Assembly: GCF_003597395.2 (NCBI RefSeq)
Contig: NC_133770.1
Location: forward strand, 11,747,980 to 11,811,979
Reading direction: 5' to 3'
Length of the DNA stretch: 64,000 bases
Source of the DNA: Chelonoidis abingdonii
Lineage: Eukaryota > Chordata > Testudines > Testudinidae
The notes under the pieces are model-generated. The model did not search any database, was not told the origin of the DNA, and was given only the letters and a program-made list of their open reading frames with translations. Made by a program: the position numbers and the translations under genes. Each line of letters starts with the position of its first letter. The stretch's first letter is position 1. Shown one piece after another: positions 22,826-34,900 of this stretch.

Positions 22826-25216
22826 AAATGTAAAAATGCAAACGTAAAAATAGTTTAATTTCTTATTCTAGGTAACACCTTTTAATCAAGATTATATTGG
22901 CGAACCTTGTGATATGTCATGGTTGTCTGTGTTATAACAGATACTAAATTTACAATTAAAGCATATTGGGTTAGTAGCACAGCTCTTTTGTTAAGCAAGT
23001 ACAGACTCAGGGAATTCTCTGCTAGTCTATTAACAAATTACCTCAAAGAGATGGAGAAAATTCATGCCACAGAATCCAAAGAAATAGTTCAATTACTGAC
23101 ATTTAAAGGAGGAAACTGCAGCAAGAAAATATCTGCTTCTCTTGAGCAAGTTCATTGTCTTTTGTGCCTGCTAACAGTTATGTGCCAAAATGAGACTCAC
23201 AGAGAAATTCTTGAAATGAGAGAAAAAAATGGCACTTTTATTTGCAGGTTTTTTGTGGCGCAGATATATTACATATCATTAGTTCTCATGAAATGGCTGG
23301 TGTTGCATGCAAAGCGTTGAACATTCAATTTCTCACCTGTGAGTGTTTTTGTCTGAAAACAAAGCCATGTGGAGAGAAAACGCAAACACAGGAATTGCCA
23401 TACCAGATCAACCTAGTGATCAATCCAGTCCAGTACTGTAGCTTCAACAATGGTCAGTGATAGATACTTCAGAGGAAAATACAAGAAGCCCTGCAGAAGT
23501 CGGTGATAAGATAAACTGACCTGAGGGAAAGTTTCTTCCTACCCACCCACAGAGGTTGGCCTGTGGTCTGAAGCTTTTCCACATTTACTCAAAAAAAGTG
23601 AATTTGGACGTTTATCCTGGTACCACAGTCATGCGCTGCATCACAGAGAGAATACAGTGGACTGAAAAGTGAGGGCAGTCTAGAATATGGAAGAGCCTTG
23701 CTCAAACCAAAGAACCATTATTGGGGCAGAGATGAGGAGAATGATACACTCCTTTTCTGAAAATAATGATTCCTTCACCACCTGCTTGTGTTAGCCTTCA
23801 TTATGTTGATTCTTATCAGGCTGCTTTAGCACAGCCAAACCTTAGTGGCATAAGGCTTGAGCCAAAGGCCGTTGAAGTCAATTGGAGAAGTGCCATTGAC
23901 GTCACTTGCCTTTGGATTCAGCCCCATAATGGAGGCTGGTACACAAACACAAATACTTGGACTCATTAAGGCCATGTATTAATGTGCCGTGTTATAAATC
24001 TGCTATGTCCTTTTCAGATAAGGTCCAATAGCTCTGTGTAAGAGATATTGCAGAGCACCAACGTGTTATATTTTCCTGGGAGTCACTGCACAGCTGGGAA
24101 TTGTGCATCCTCAGTCTCCATCCCCATCCCTAGTGCAGAAGGCCGGCCTGTGGGTTACAGGAAGGGTTGTGGGGACCAGTGGCAAAGAGGCTGACCCCTC
24201 CTTCCACAAGGGAGGGGGAAGATCTGTGCATGGATGATCAACCCATCCCATTTAATTACCTGTATCGGGCTACCACACAACAAAGGGGGAGGCCACTCCA
24301 TATTTTTTGTTGTTTAAACTGCTGAGACTAAAGCCCAGCAGAATGCCCAAAGGTACTGACTGGATGCTGACTGACCTCTCAGACCTCATTTTTCACTAAA
24401 GTATATCCGCCCCACTTTCTGGAACTTGCTGTTCCTATTAGAAAAGTTCACTGATAACAATCTCTCTCTTCCCAGACTCCAGCACCCATTTGGGAAAGCT
24501 CAATGAAAAGGACAAAGGAATGCACTTTGATTCCCAAGCTCCTAAATGAGTATGACGACAAAGGCGAGCAAAACCAGCCAAAGCTCTTTAAGAGAGCACT
24601 TGAGTCACCTGGCCCTTTTGTAGTTGATACTGAGCGCCACAATTCCTATGTCCCTGCTATTTCAAGGGCTCAAGGACATTAGAACAGACACATAGCCCAG
24701 ATCCTGAAAGGTATTTAAGTTCCTAGCTTCCACTGGGAGCCTAAGTACCTATGAGGATCTGGCCCACAGTCTTTAAGGTAATATGGTCCTCTCAGAGCAG
24801 ACACTATTGTGGAGAAATCTGCATTCTTGCTATTATTTGCATGTACTAATTGGGGAGAGCCAACTCTTGTGTCATGCGTTACTCTACTCTCTTCTAGAAG
24901 TGGGTGAACATTTTCCATTGAAATCTTTTTTGTTTTTGCTTTTGATGGAGAATGGTTTTCCCAAAAAACCAGAAATCTTTGCAAAAGAGATTCACATTTT
25001 TGTTTGATGACAGCCTGAAAAATCAAGAATAAAATTTTTGGCAAGTGAACATTTCTTTTATGTTTGTCAAAAATTTTCACAGGGAAAAACAATAATTTCC
25101 TGACCATCTCTAGTCTCTTCCCATTCATTTCCTCCTTTTCTCTGTCTCAAACATCTCCCACTTTCTTACTCACTGGTTTTTCTATTATTCTCATTGCCTT
25201 TCCTTCTCAAGCTAAA
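22826..25216. other. intergenic, no supported gene
   Basis: A 133-codon frame (22919-23320, +) is the longest, but has no recognisable domain, splice context or promoter and reads as chance. AT-rich dispersed repeat at about 24860-25110. No exon of the expected downstream neighbour ADCYAP1R1 was recognised. Confidence 0.45.
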
Positions 25217-25859
25217 ATTTATTAATACTTTGCTGATCCTATTCTCATTCTTCATTGGTTTCCCGGCTTGTTTCAGAGGGGTAGCTGTGTTAGTCTGTAT
25301 CAGCAAAAACAACGAGTCCTTGTGGCACATTGGAGACTAACACATTTATTTGGGCATAAGTTTTAGCCCATGAGAGCTCATGCCCAAATAAATGTGTTAG
25401 TCTCTAAGGTTGCCACAAGGACTTCTTGATGTTTCTGCTCATTTTAGTTACTCAGCCCAATTTTTCATAAAACGCCACCCTCATGGAATCATCTTCCTCC
25501 AACAACTCAGTTTCCTACTCCTTAATTCTCAGAAAGTTTCACCTGTAAGCTACCAAGAAAAATAGTCCAGAAGCTGGACAAAAGAAGAGGAGGTTGTTGC
25601 TGTTATGTGTCTGTTGCTGTGCTGCATATGATATACATGAAAAGGATTATATAAGCCATTCGGTGTTTGATCTGATGCTGTAATGCTTGTAACTTCTGTA
25701 GAGGTCTGGTGTGAGGAATTTCTATGGAACTAGACAGAACTGGATTAGTCTTCTCTAATTCACTCAGGCATTTTAAGTTACAGTCAGATGATTTAAATTC
25801 AGTTTCCTTGATCATATCTGGGTTCTTAAACACCATTGCTCCCAGTCCAGCAGCTGTCC
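25217..25859 (-). other. GHRHR: GHRHR 3' untranslated region (extent inferred)
   Basis: Downstream of the stop the minus strand stays open for about 85 codons in another frame, which looks incidental. AATAAA on the minus strand at about 25218-25223 is a possible polyadenylation signal. A fold-back SINE-like insertion at 25274-25428 would lie inside this UTR and contributes another AATAAA-like site. The true end cannot be set from sequence alone. Confidence 0.35.
25274..25428 (+). mobile_element. fold-back SINE-like insertion, copy D
   Basis: Family 5' end CAGAGGGGTAGCTGTGTTAG, then 'ccttgtggcacattggagac' and 'acacatttatttgggcataa', folding back through 'tgcccaaataaatgtgttag' to 'ccacaaggacttcttg'. 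The target duplication is unclear. It would lie in the GHRHR 3' UTR or just downstream. Confidence 0.8.
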
Positions 25860-25985
25860 CTAACACACAGAGGTAGTCATTTTTATCCCAGAACTAGATG
25901 GCATGGTCCACCTAGTCCTCTTTCTCCACACTGGCATAAGTCCATAGCTCTTCCCATGCCATCTTCGGCCAATTTCCGCTTGCAC
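25860..25985 (-). CDS. GHRHR: GHRHR exon 13 (C-terminal tail, stop)
   Basis: 126 bp including the TAG stop at 25860-25862. It begins [12 protein letters not shown] and ends in a tail of form [10 protein letters not shown]...SVC, matching the mammalian GHRHR C-terminus, including the terminal cysteine. This exon decides the identity against other class B receptors. The 6.6-kb intron upstream carries several repeats. Confidence 0.96.
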   Translation of the reverse strand: MQAEIGRRWHGKSYGLMPVWRKRTRWTMPSSSGIKMTTSVC

Positions 25986-28900
25986 CTGAAAAGGGAAAGA
26001 AGATGTTAGTGGTCCGTTAGGTTGATTTCATCTCTATGCCAAATGAGCCCGGCCAGAGAAAGCTTGGACAGGTACGTCATGGTACTCAACTTGAGTACAT
26101 ACATTATAGACCCACTAGGGAATGTTTGTCATGAGAACTAGTCAACATTTTTCAAATGTGACAATTTTAATGACATTTCAAAATACAAAATGGAAAAAAC
26201 CTCAGTGTGATTTTGCTGCATATTTTCCAACCAACTACAGAGCTAGAAAACATTTTTTTAAATGTCGAAATGTCAACATTTTTAATTTAAAAAACTGAAG
26301 AATTGTTTTTAAATGTGTGACTTTTTTAACATTTTCAGATTTTAAGAAAAAAATTAAGTGCAATTTTTAAATGAGTTTGAAGCCGCTCTGAATTTTCATA
26401 ACTGCATTTCTAAAATAAATGTCTTCTCATAATGCAATTAAAGTATTACCGAAAATTTGGTCTTGCAGTTGGAACTATAAAAATAGGCCATTGCAACCAG
26501 TAGTTATATAATAAGTGATAACCTAATTCATAATAATACCTTTTGCAGCATCAGACCTTTTGTAGCATGCATAATACCATCTAAGCATCATACAAAGTTA
26601 AAAAATTAACAGCATTTCTAGGAGGGAGAGGGTTAGATAAGTTAAATATTATTATCTCTTTGTTCCAAAGAGGTAAAGGCCCAGATTTTAAAGATATTTA
26701 GGTGACTAACTCTGATTGATTTTAATGGTAGTTAGGTGCATAAATACCTCTGAGAAGATGACCAAAGTGACTTGCCCTAGGTCAGACAGTAGATCAGTGT
26801 GAAAAATGTCAGCCACACATTTCAAAGCCTTTGTGACAGGGATCACATCTATAGTGTTTGTACAGGACCTAGAAATCAGCTTTAGGGCTTGCAGGAACGG
26901 TTATGAAATAATACATAATAATAAACACCTAGATGGACAGAGATGGGATTAAAACTCAGGCATCATGGCTCCTAGTTCCATGTTCAGACCACTAGCTCGT
27001 GTTTCTAATAAATTGATAGCATACTCATTTGAGTGTGACAATTGCTTTTGATTCTGTGCACAGTATCTAACCAATGAATAAAAGGCACATCTCTTCCATT
27101 TAAAATGAACACCTAGTTCAAACCTACTGCATGACCCGGATCTGTTAACTCAAAGCCAGTATCAGACTTATAAAGGTCACCCACTAGGGAGCGACAGAGA
27201 ATCATACTATAATGTGAATTGCACACAACACATATAGCTGTGTTTACACTAGGGTGGCCAGATATCCTGATTTTATAGGGAAAGTCCTGATTTTTGAGTC
27301 TTTTTCATATGTAGGCTCCTATTACCTCCCACCTCCTGTCCTGATTTTTCACACTTGCTATCTGGTCACCCTAGTCTACACTAATATTTTCCTTAAATTT
27401 TCCAGACCTAGCTCCAGTTCTGATGCCAGGAACAGTAGAAGGCTAATATAGATGGCCTGCTGGCATTTCAACCAGTGAGTCATGCAATAAAAATAATCTC
27501 TAGTACTTACATAGTGCTTTTTATGAGTAGATCTTAAGAAACTTATTATGGAATGTCAATATCATTAACCCCATTCTACAGATAGGGAAACTGAGGCACC
27601 AAGCAGTGATGTGACTTGCCCAAGGTCACCTAGCAGGCCAAGCTGGGAACAGAACCCAGCTCTCCATTATCCCAGCCTAGGGTGCTATCTATTGACTCTC
27701 ATTGCCTCTCTCATAATACTAAGAACAGTGCTAGAGGAAACCCTGGTTAAAAATGCCAGCAGTCTAAGGTGGTTTAACCCAAACGCTCCCACCATTACTA
27801 CCTCTTTTGGAGCTCAGTCGGTGGTAGAAATCTAGTATTAAAAATCTAATATCAACAAGGCTTATGTGAGAACCGATATCCGCTGGTACATAGTCACTGG
27901 CGTGCCATTCTTTTTTGACTTCTGACTCCTCTGTCATGTTTGCGGAACTAGTTGCTTTTACTGCCAGACCATTTTAATTAAAATATTTTAAAACTATCCA
28001 TGAAATAACTGCCTATGTCTCCCAACATGGTGTGTTCCTCTGAGCTTCTGATGACCAGAATAGTGGCTTAACACACAACTATTTCCACAGGGGTGTGCCA
28101 CTTAAGAAGTTCCTACTGTGCAATGTTCAGAGCTTGTGCTGGGGATGAGGGGCACGTCTTGGTGTGCGTGTGTAAGTTGCTCTTGCTTGTTTCTCTTTCT
28201 CATCTTCAGCTCCCACAGAGCAGGCACCTTTCTCTGCCTCATAGGAGCTAGGAAGATTCCATCACTGGAATCCTGTGTCCTGTTCTGGTGCCTACATTTC
28301 AAAAAGGATGTTGAAATATTGGAAAGGGTTCAGAAAAGAGCTACGAGAATGATCTGAGATCGGGAAAATATGGCTTAGAGCAGTGGTGGGCAACCTGCGG
28401 CCTGTGGGCCGAATGAGGCTCATCAGGGTAATATGACTGCGGGCTCTGAGACATTTTGCTGACACTGACCATTCACAGGCACACTCCTCATCCCCCGCAG
28501 CCGCGGTTCACCATTCCTGGCCAATGGGAGCTGCGGGAAGCAGGGGCATGCACATCCCTGCAGGCCACGCTGTTTCCTGCAGCTCCCATTGGCCGGGAAC
28601 AGCGAACCACAGCCACTGGGAGCTGCAAGGAGCCATGCCTGCAGACAGTCAACATCAGCAAAATGTCTCACAGCCCACAATCAGATTACCTTGATGGGCT
28701 GCATGCAACCTACAGGCCGCAGGTTGCCCACCACTGGCTTAGAGTGAGAGATTTAAGGAGCTCAATCTATTTCATTTATTCAAGATATGGTTAAGAAGTG
28801 GCTTGATCACTGTCTCCATGTACCTACATGGGGAAGAGATCTTTAACAGTGTAGTTTAATCTAGCAGAAAAAACAATGAGATGAAATAGCTGGAAGCTGA

Positions 28901-31900
28901 AGCTAGACAAATTAAGCCTAGAACTGAGGCGCAACTTTTTTTTTAACAATGAGGGTAATTAACCTTTGAAGCAACTTACCTAGAGATGTGTTGGGTTCTC
29001 CATGTCATAGCGGTATCAAAGCCGCTAAGTTTGGCTCTGATACAAACTTTCCCAGTGTTGTAAGGGATTCCAGATCAGAGTTCTGGACTGGCTCCATTAC
29101 TGCTTTCTGGGCTTCTTGTCAGTCAGCCAGGAGCAGACATAGAAGCAGCCTTAGCAGATGCTGCAGCAGGGACTGGCAGACCTGGATGATGTCATCTGGC
29201 TGTTATCTGTCATTTTCTTCCCTACAGTGGTTATCTGTTTGCACTCACCCACCCATTCCCTAACAATCTCTTCACTCCTCCCATCCACCATTCTTTACGC
29301 CTTCCTTCTCTCCACCCCTCCCCTCCCATCTATTCCCCCATCCTTCCCTTTATTTTTCCACATTTACCTTATCCCCCAATAGCTAAAGCCCCACGCAAAG
29401 AATGTTTGGAAAACAATTTTGGCATTAATGTGCCATTTGCTGACCACTCACCCTGATCTTTCTGTTTGTACATTATATTCCAGGCTCCTGCCCTATGTCT
29501 GTCATGTCTATTTCAATTATGAGCTCTTTGGAGAGTGACTGTCTTTTACTCTATAATTATAGCACAATTGGGCTCTAATCTTTATTGGCACTAAATCACT
29601 ATACAACTAATAACTAACAGTAGTAATCAGTGATGATCTGGAAAAACTGGTATGATAGAGATTTATAAAATCATGAATGGTGTGGAGATGGTGAATGACA
29701 AAGTGTTATTTACCCCTTCAAATAACACATGAACCAGGGGTCACCCAATGAACTTATCAGGCAACAGGTTTAAACAAACAAAATGAAGTCTTACTGCACA
29801 CGCTGCATAGTCAACCTGTGAAACTAGTTGCCATGAGATGTTGTGAAGGCCAAAACTATAGCTGGGTTTGAAAAAGAATTAGATATATTCATGGAGGATA
29901 GGGTCCATTAAAGGCTATTAGCCAAGGTGATCAGGGATGCAAGCACATGCTCTGGATGTCCTAAGCATCTAAGTGCTAGAAGCTGAGACTGGACAACAGA
30001 GGCTGCATCACTCAATAATTGCCCTGTTCTGTTCATTCCCTCTGAAGCATCTGGCATTGGTCACTGTCGGAAGACAGGATACTGGGCTAGATGGACCATT
30101 GGTCTAACCCAGTATGGCCGTTCTTAGTAGATTCAGTTGATTTTGACCCTTGTTATGTGACAGGATATGATCTTTGTAACATTAACTCATGTCATGTGAC
30201 TGAAGCCAGGACATAAATATCAGATTCTTTTAGCACCTATATTACACTCCTATATTGGGGATGGGATAGCTCAGTGGTTTGAGCGCTGACTTACTAAATC
30301 TACAGGGATGAGAGGTCTATCCTTGAGGGGGCCATTTAGGGATCTGGGGCAAAAATCTGTCTGGGGACTGGTCCTACTTTAAGTAGGGGATGGACTAGAT
30401 GGCCTCTTGAAGTTCCTTCCAACCCTGGTATTCTATGATTCTATTACAATGCATGTCTGAGCAACAGTAAAATGTGGTGCTTCATATGAAGAATGGAAAT
30501 ACATATATCACACTAAAGAAATGTTGTCAAGGTTAGAGAACACAGCGAAAGCTACCTGTACCAGACATTATGTATATTTGACAATCATAGACTCATAGAC
30601 TTTAAGGTCATAAGGGATCATCATGATCACCTAGTCTGACCTCCTGCACATGGCAGGCCACAGAACTGTACCCACCTGCTCCTGCAATAGACCAATAGCC
30701 TCTGGCTGCGTTACTGAAGTCCTCAAAGATTTCAAGTTACAGACTCCACCATATACACTAGTTTAAACCTGCAAGTGACCCATCTCCCACACTGCAGAAG
30801 AATGCGAACCTCCCCCCAGGGTCTCTGTCAATCTGATCTGGGGGGAAATTCCTTCCTGACCCCAAATCTGGAAATCAGTTAGACCTTGGACATGGGGGGC
30901 AAGACCTACCAGCCAGACACCTGGGAAAGAATTCTCTGTAATAACTCAGAGCCCTCCCCTCTTATGTCCTATCTCCGATCTCCAGCGGTTGGAAATATTG
31001 GCTAGTAGCAGCTGGGGATGGCTGTATGTCATTGTGGGCAACCTCATCTGACCCACCTCCTCCATAAATGTATCAAGCTGAGTCTTGAAGCCAGTTAGGT
31101 GTTTTACCCCCACTGCTCCCCTTGGAAGGCTGTTCCAGAACTTCATGCCTCTGATCGTTAGAAACTTTCCTCTAATTTCAAACCTAAACTTGTTGATGGC
31201 CAGTTTATATCCCATTTGTTCTTGTGCCAACATTAGCCCTCAACGTAAATGACTCCTCTCCTTCTCTGGTATTTATAGAAAGCAATCATATCACTCCTCA
31301 GTCTTTGTCTGGCTAGGCTAAACAAGTCAAGCTCCTTAAGTGTCCTTTCATAAGGTAAATTCTCCATTCTTCTGATCATTCTAGTAGCCCATCTCTGCAC
31401 GTTCCAGTTTGAATTCATCTTTCTTAAACATGGGAGACTAGAATTGCGCACAATATTCCAGATGGGATCTCACCAGTGCCTTGTGCAATGGTAATGACAC
31501 TTCCCCAGCTCTACTGTAAATACTTCACCTGATGCATTTTAGGATTGCAATAGCCTTTTCCTGGGTTGCATCACACTGATGGCTCAGAGTCACCCTGTGA
31601 TTAACCAATACACCCAGGTCTTTCTCCTCTGTCACTTTCAATTGACGCATCCCCAGCTTACAGCAAAAATTCTTGTTAGTCCCTAATTCCCTGATCTTGC
31701 ACTTTGCACTATTAAATTTCATCCAGTTCCTATTACTTCAGTTTTCAAGGTTATCCAGATCTTCTCGTATGATAGTCTGGTCCTTCTCCATACTAGCAAT
31801 AACTTCCAACTTTGTGACACCTGCAAATTTTATTAGCACACTCCCACTTTTTTGTGGCAAGATCATTAATGAAAATGTTAATTAAGATTGGTCCCAAGAA

Positions 31901-34900
31901 TGCTTCTCCACTCCAGCCTGACAGTTCACCTTTCTGCATGATCCACTGTAGTCTCCCCTTTAACTAGTTCTTTATCCATATTTTGATTCTTGTATTAATT
32001 CCCATCTTGCCTAATTTAATGTATAATTTCCAGTGTGGAAATGTATCAAATGCTTTACTGAAAACCAGGTAGATTAGATCTACTGTGTTTCTTTGTCTTT
32101 GGTTGTCTTCTCAAAGAAAGACATCAAGTTAGTCCGGCATGATCTACCTTTTGTAAAACAATCACTCTAAAGTTGTCATTATTTCCAACTTAATAAAAAT
32201 CTGTTGGCTCCTTGGGATATGGACCTTCTTTTTATTCTATGTTTGTAGGTCACCAGCACATCCATGTGTTGGTTCATTACTGAGCCTATAACAGTATAAA
32301 TAATAAAAAACAGAGATGGTAATAATTTTCCATTAAATTCAGGACAAAATAGCAACAAGGTTTCTGCCCACTAGGTGGCTTCATTCTCATGAAGATAGAT
32401 TAAAAAGATTTTCAGCAGCATTAACTCTCGTGTTACTAGGCAACCCGGCTAAACTAGGACATTTGATCACCTGCCACTGTGAAATTAGGTACTAACTCTA
32501 TATGGCTTTCATTTAAATCAATAATGAAAAAGAGAATGTAGTTCTCTTACCTCTTGATTAAGGAAACAGTACAGAACGGCTACAATAAACCCCTAAAGAA
32601 GCAAAACAGTTAAGTGATAGCACAGTTTTAAAAAGCTGCTTCAGCTACATCAGTCTGTGATGATACTCATTGATCCTATGCATTGGAATGAGCGTAAAAT
32701 ATTCTAAACTGAATTGTCAAGTTAGACAGTTAATCAGCCAGATCCTCAGCTGGTGTAAACTAGTATCACTCCATTGAAATCAGTGAAGCTGCACCAGTTT
32801 ACACCAGCTGATGATCTGGTCCAGTGAAGCTCCACCAAGAATGAATTTGGCCTTATAGCTGCAATATGGTGGTCAAAATTACGGTTCTTCCAAATATGTT
32901 GTGGGCCAGATCCCAGCAAGTATAAATCAGCCAAACCACCCCGGACTCCACTGGGAAACTGTGTTTGTTCTGGATCGTATTGCTTCCAGTCACTGCTTAG
33001 CTTTATTTTTTGTAATTTCTCTAAATATCAGATCACTAGCTTTATCTCTATAGCACACTGCATGGCATTAATAGTATACACAGCAGGCCTGATTCTGATC
33101 TTACACACAGTGGTTTTACACCAAACAAAAACTCCAGTGAAACCACTAGAGTTATGCCTGGTGTCCAACAGCTCAGAGCAGAATCAAGCCCTAGAGTGTT
33201 TTAGGAAACATTTTGGGGTAAATTCTCCATTGGTGTAAATCTGCACAGTGCCACTGAAGTCAGTTGTTTTATGCCAGTTTACACCAGCTGAGAGTCTGGC
33301 CCTTTTAATATCTTTTCCTACATTGCAAGATCATTTAATGATGACTGAAAGCTCCAAAGACTGAAATTCAGAGTAGGGACTGAAATCCCAGGCTGAGTTT
33401 AGACAGGAAGAATGAGAGTATTTGGACTGGAATTTGTGAACATCATGGGTCCAATCCTCAGCTGATGTAAATCTGCACAGCTCACAGGTCTCTGTTGATT
33501 TCCAGCAGCTGAAGAGGTTGTGGGATCGTTAGTGACCAATGGAATGCTGCATTTCAAATGAGTATAGCCACTAGACATCTTGGGGCAGGGTTTGCGACAT
33601 ATGTCAGGGGAAGGGATGGGGCAAAGAGAGGGGCTTTCAGCCACCTTTGTGCTGCCCAGATCCTGGACTAATGCAGGGAGTCAAAACAGCCCTCAGTGTA
33701 AACCAGAGCAGCCTGGAGCAGCATGTGCGCTGCAGCAATACTTCAACGAGTTTACCTGGAAAGATCCAATGCAGAGCTCTAAATAAAGCCGGACTCCCAG
33801 GTTGGTGTATTCAGGGAGGAAGTTGAAGACAATGTAATGTGTCCCAAATAACGGAATGAGAAGCAGCGTAGATTTTGAGAGACGTCTGGGGCAGGAAATA
33901 AGAAGAGGTCAATATATTCATTCTTCTGAAGAGCATTAGGACAGGACAACTAGATATTCTCTAGTAACGAGCGATTCTCAACAGGTTAAAAAGAGACCCA
34001 GATATATATTTTCAAGTCTCCTGGGCCAGGTTTTTATAAGAACAAAGGTGGGCACAGATTTCCAGTCGTTCTGGCTGGAGTGGAGGTATCACATAACCAA
34101 CCTTTTTTTGCTGTGATTCAGTATTCTTAGTGCTTGAATAAGAATGAATAAAAGTGCTGTTCAGAGAGATACGTGGTCTAGTGATCTTGACAACAGAACT
34201 GGGGTCAGGCCCCTGAGTTCCAACCCTGGCTCTGCAAATGACTCTATCTGTGACCTTGGGCATGCCCTTTAATTTCGGACTCAGCTGCTTCATTTGGAAA
34301 ATATCATGGCCAGGAGCATTGCTCACAATGTGTGTGACACTGGATTACCTGTACTGGCATGAATTATTGAAGTTGATTTGTCTTGGGTCCAGCTTTTTCA
34401 GCAAGATTCTGATGATGTTTATAAAAAGGATAAAGTTGACCTGTTTCCATTTTTTTGGAAGAAAGAAGATTGTTACCTTTTACTGCTAAACATTCCTGTG
34501 AAAAGTATATTGTGACTTACATAATTGCTAGCCGTTACTGCAGATACAGTGGGAGTTGTACAAGAAACCAACCTTACCAGGAAACTTCCCATCTTAAAGA
34601 GACAGCAGCAAAGTATCTGTAAGGATATTGCATATAATTCTGCTGTCTTCTTTGGAAGACCATCTCTATTAAGCAACCGTATTTGTTAATCCCTGGAGTA
34701 GAATCATAGAATCATAGACTATCGGGGTTGGAAGGGACCTCAGGAGGTCATCTAGTCCAACCCCCTGCTCAAAGCACGACCAGTCCCCAACTGTCGATCA
34801 TTTCTTTATAGTTTGCAGCACTCTTAATTTTTCTGGTTTGAGACAATTATAGTTGTTGCACCGAACTCTGTCTGATACCTTTAGAGCTGACCAGTCAAAT

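Noticed and set aside
22919..23320. 133-codon plus-strand frame
   Set aside because: No domain, no codon or splice context, embedded in AT-rich intergenic sequence; length is within chance expectation for 64 kb.
25603..25866. 87-codon minus-strand frame overlapping the GHRHR stop
   Set aside because: Out of frame with the receptor and lying in its 3' UTR; no conserved motif.
28456..28794. 112-codon plus-strand frame
   Set aside because: Covers the GC-rich interior of a hAT MITE and its CR1 flank.
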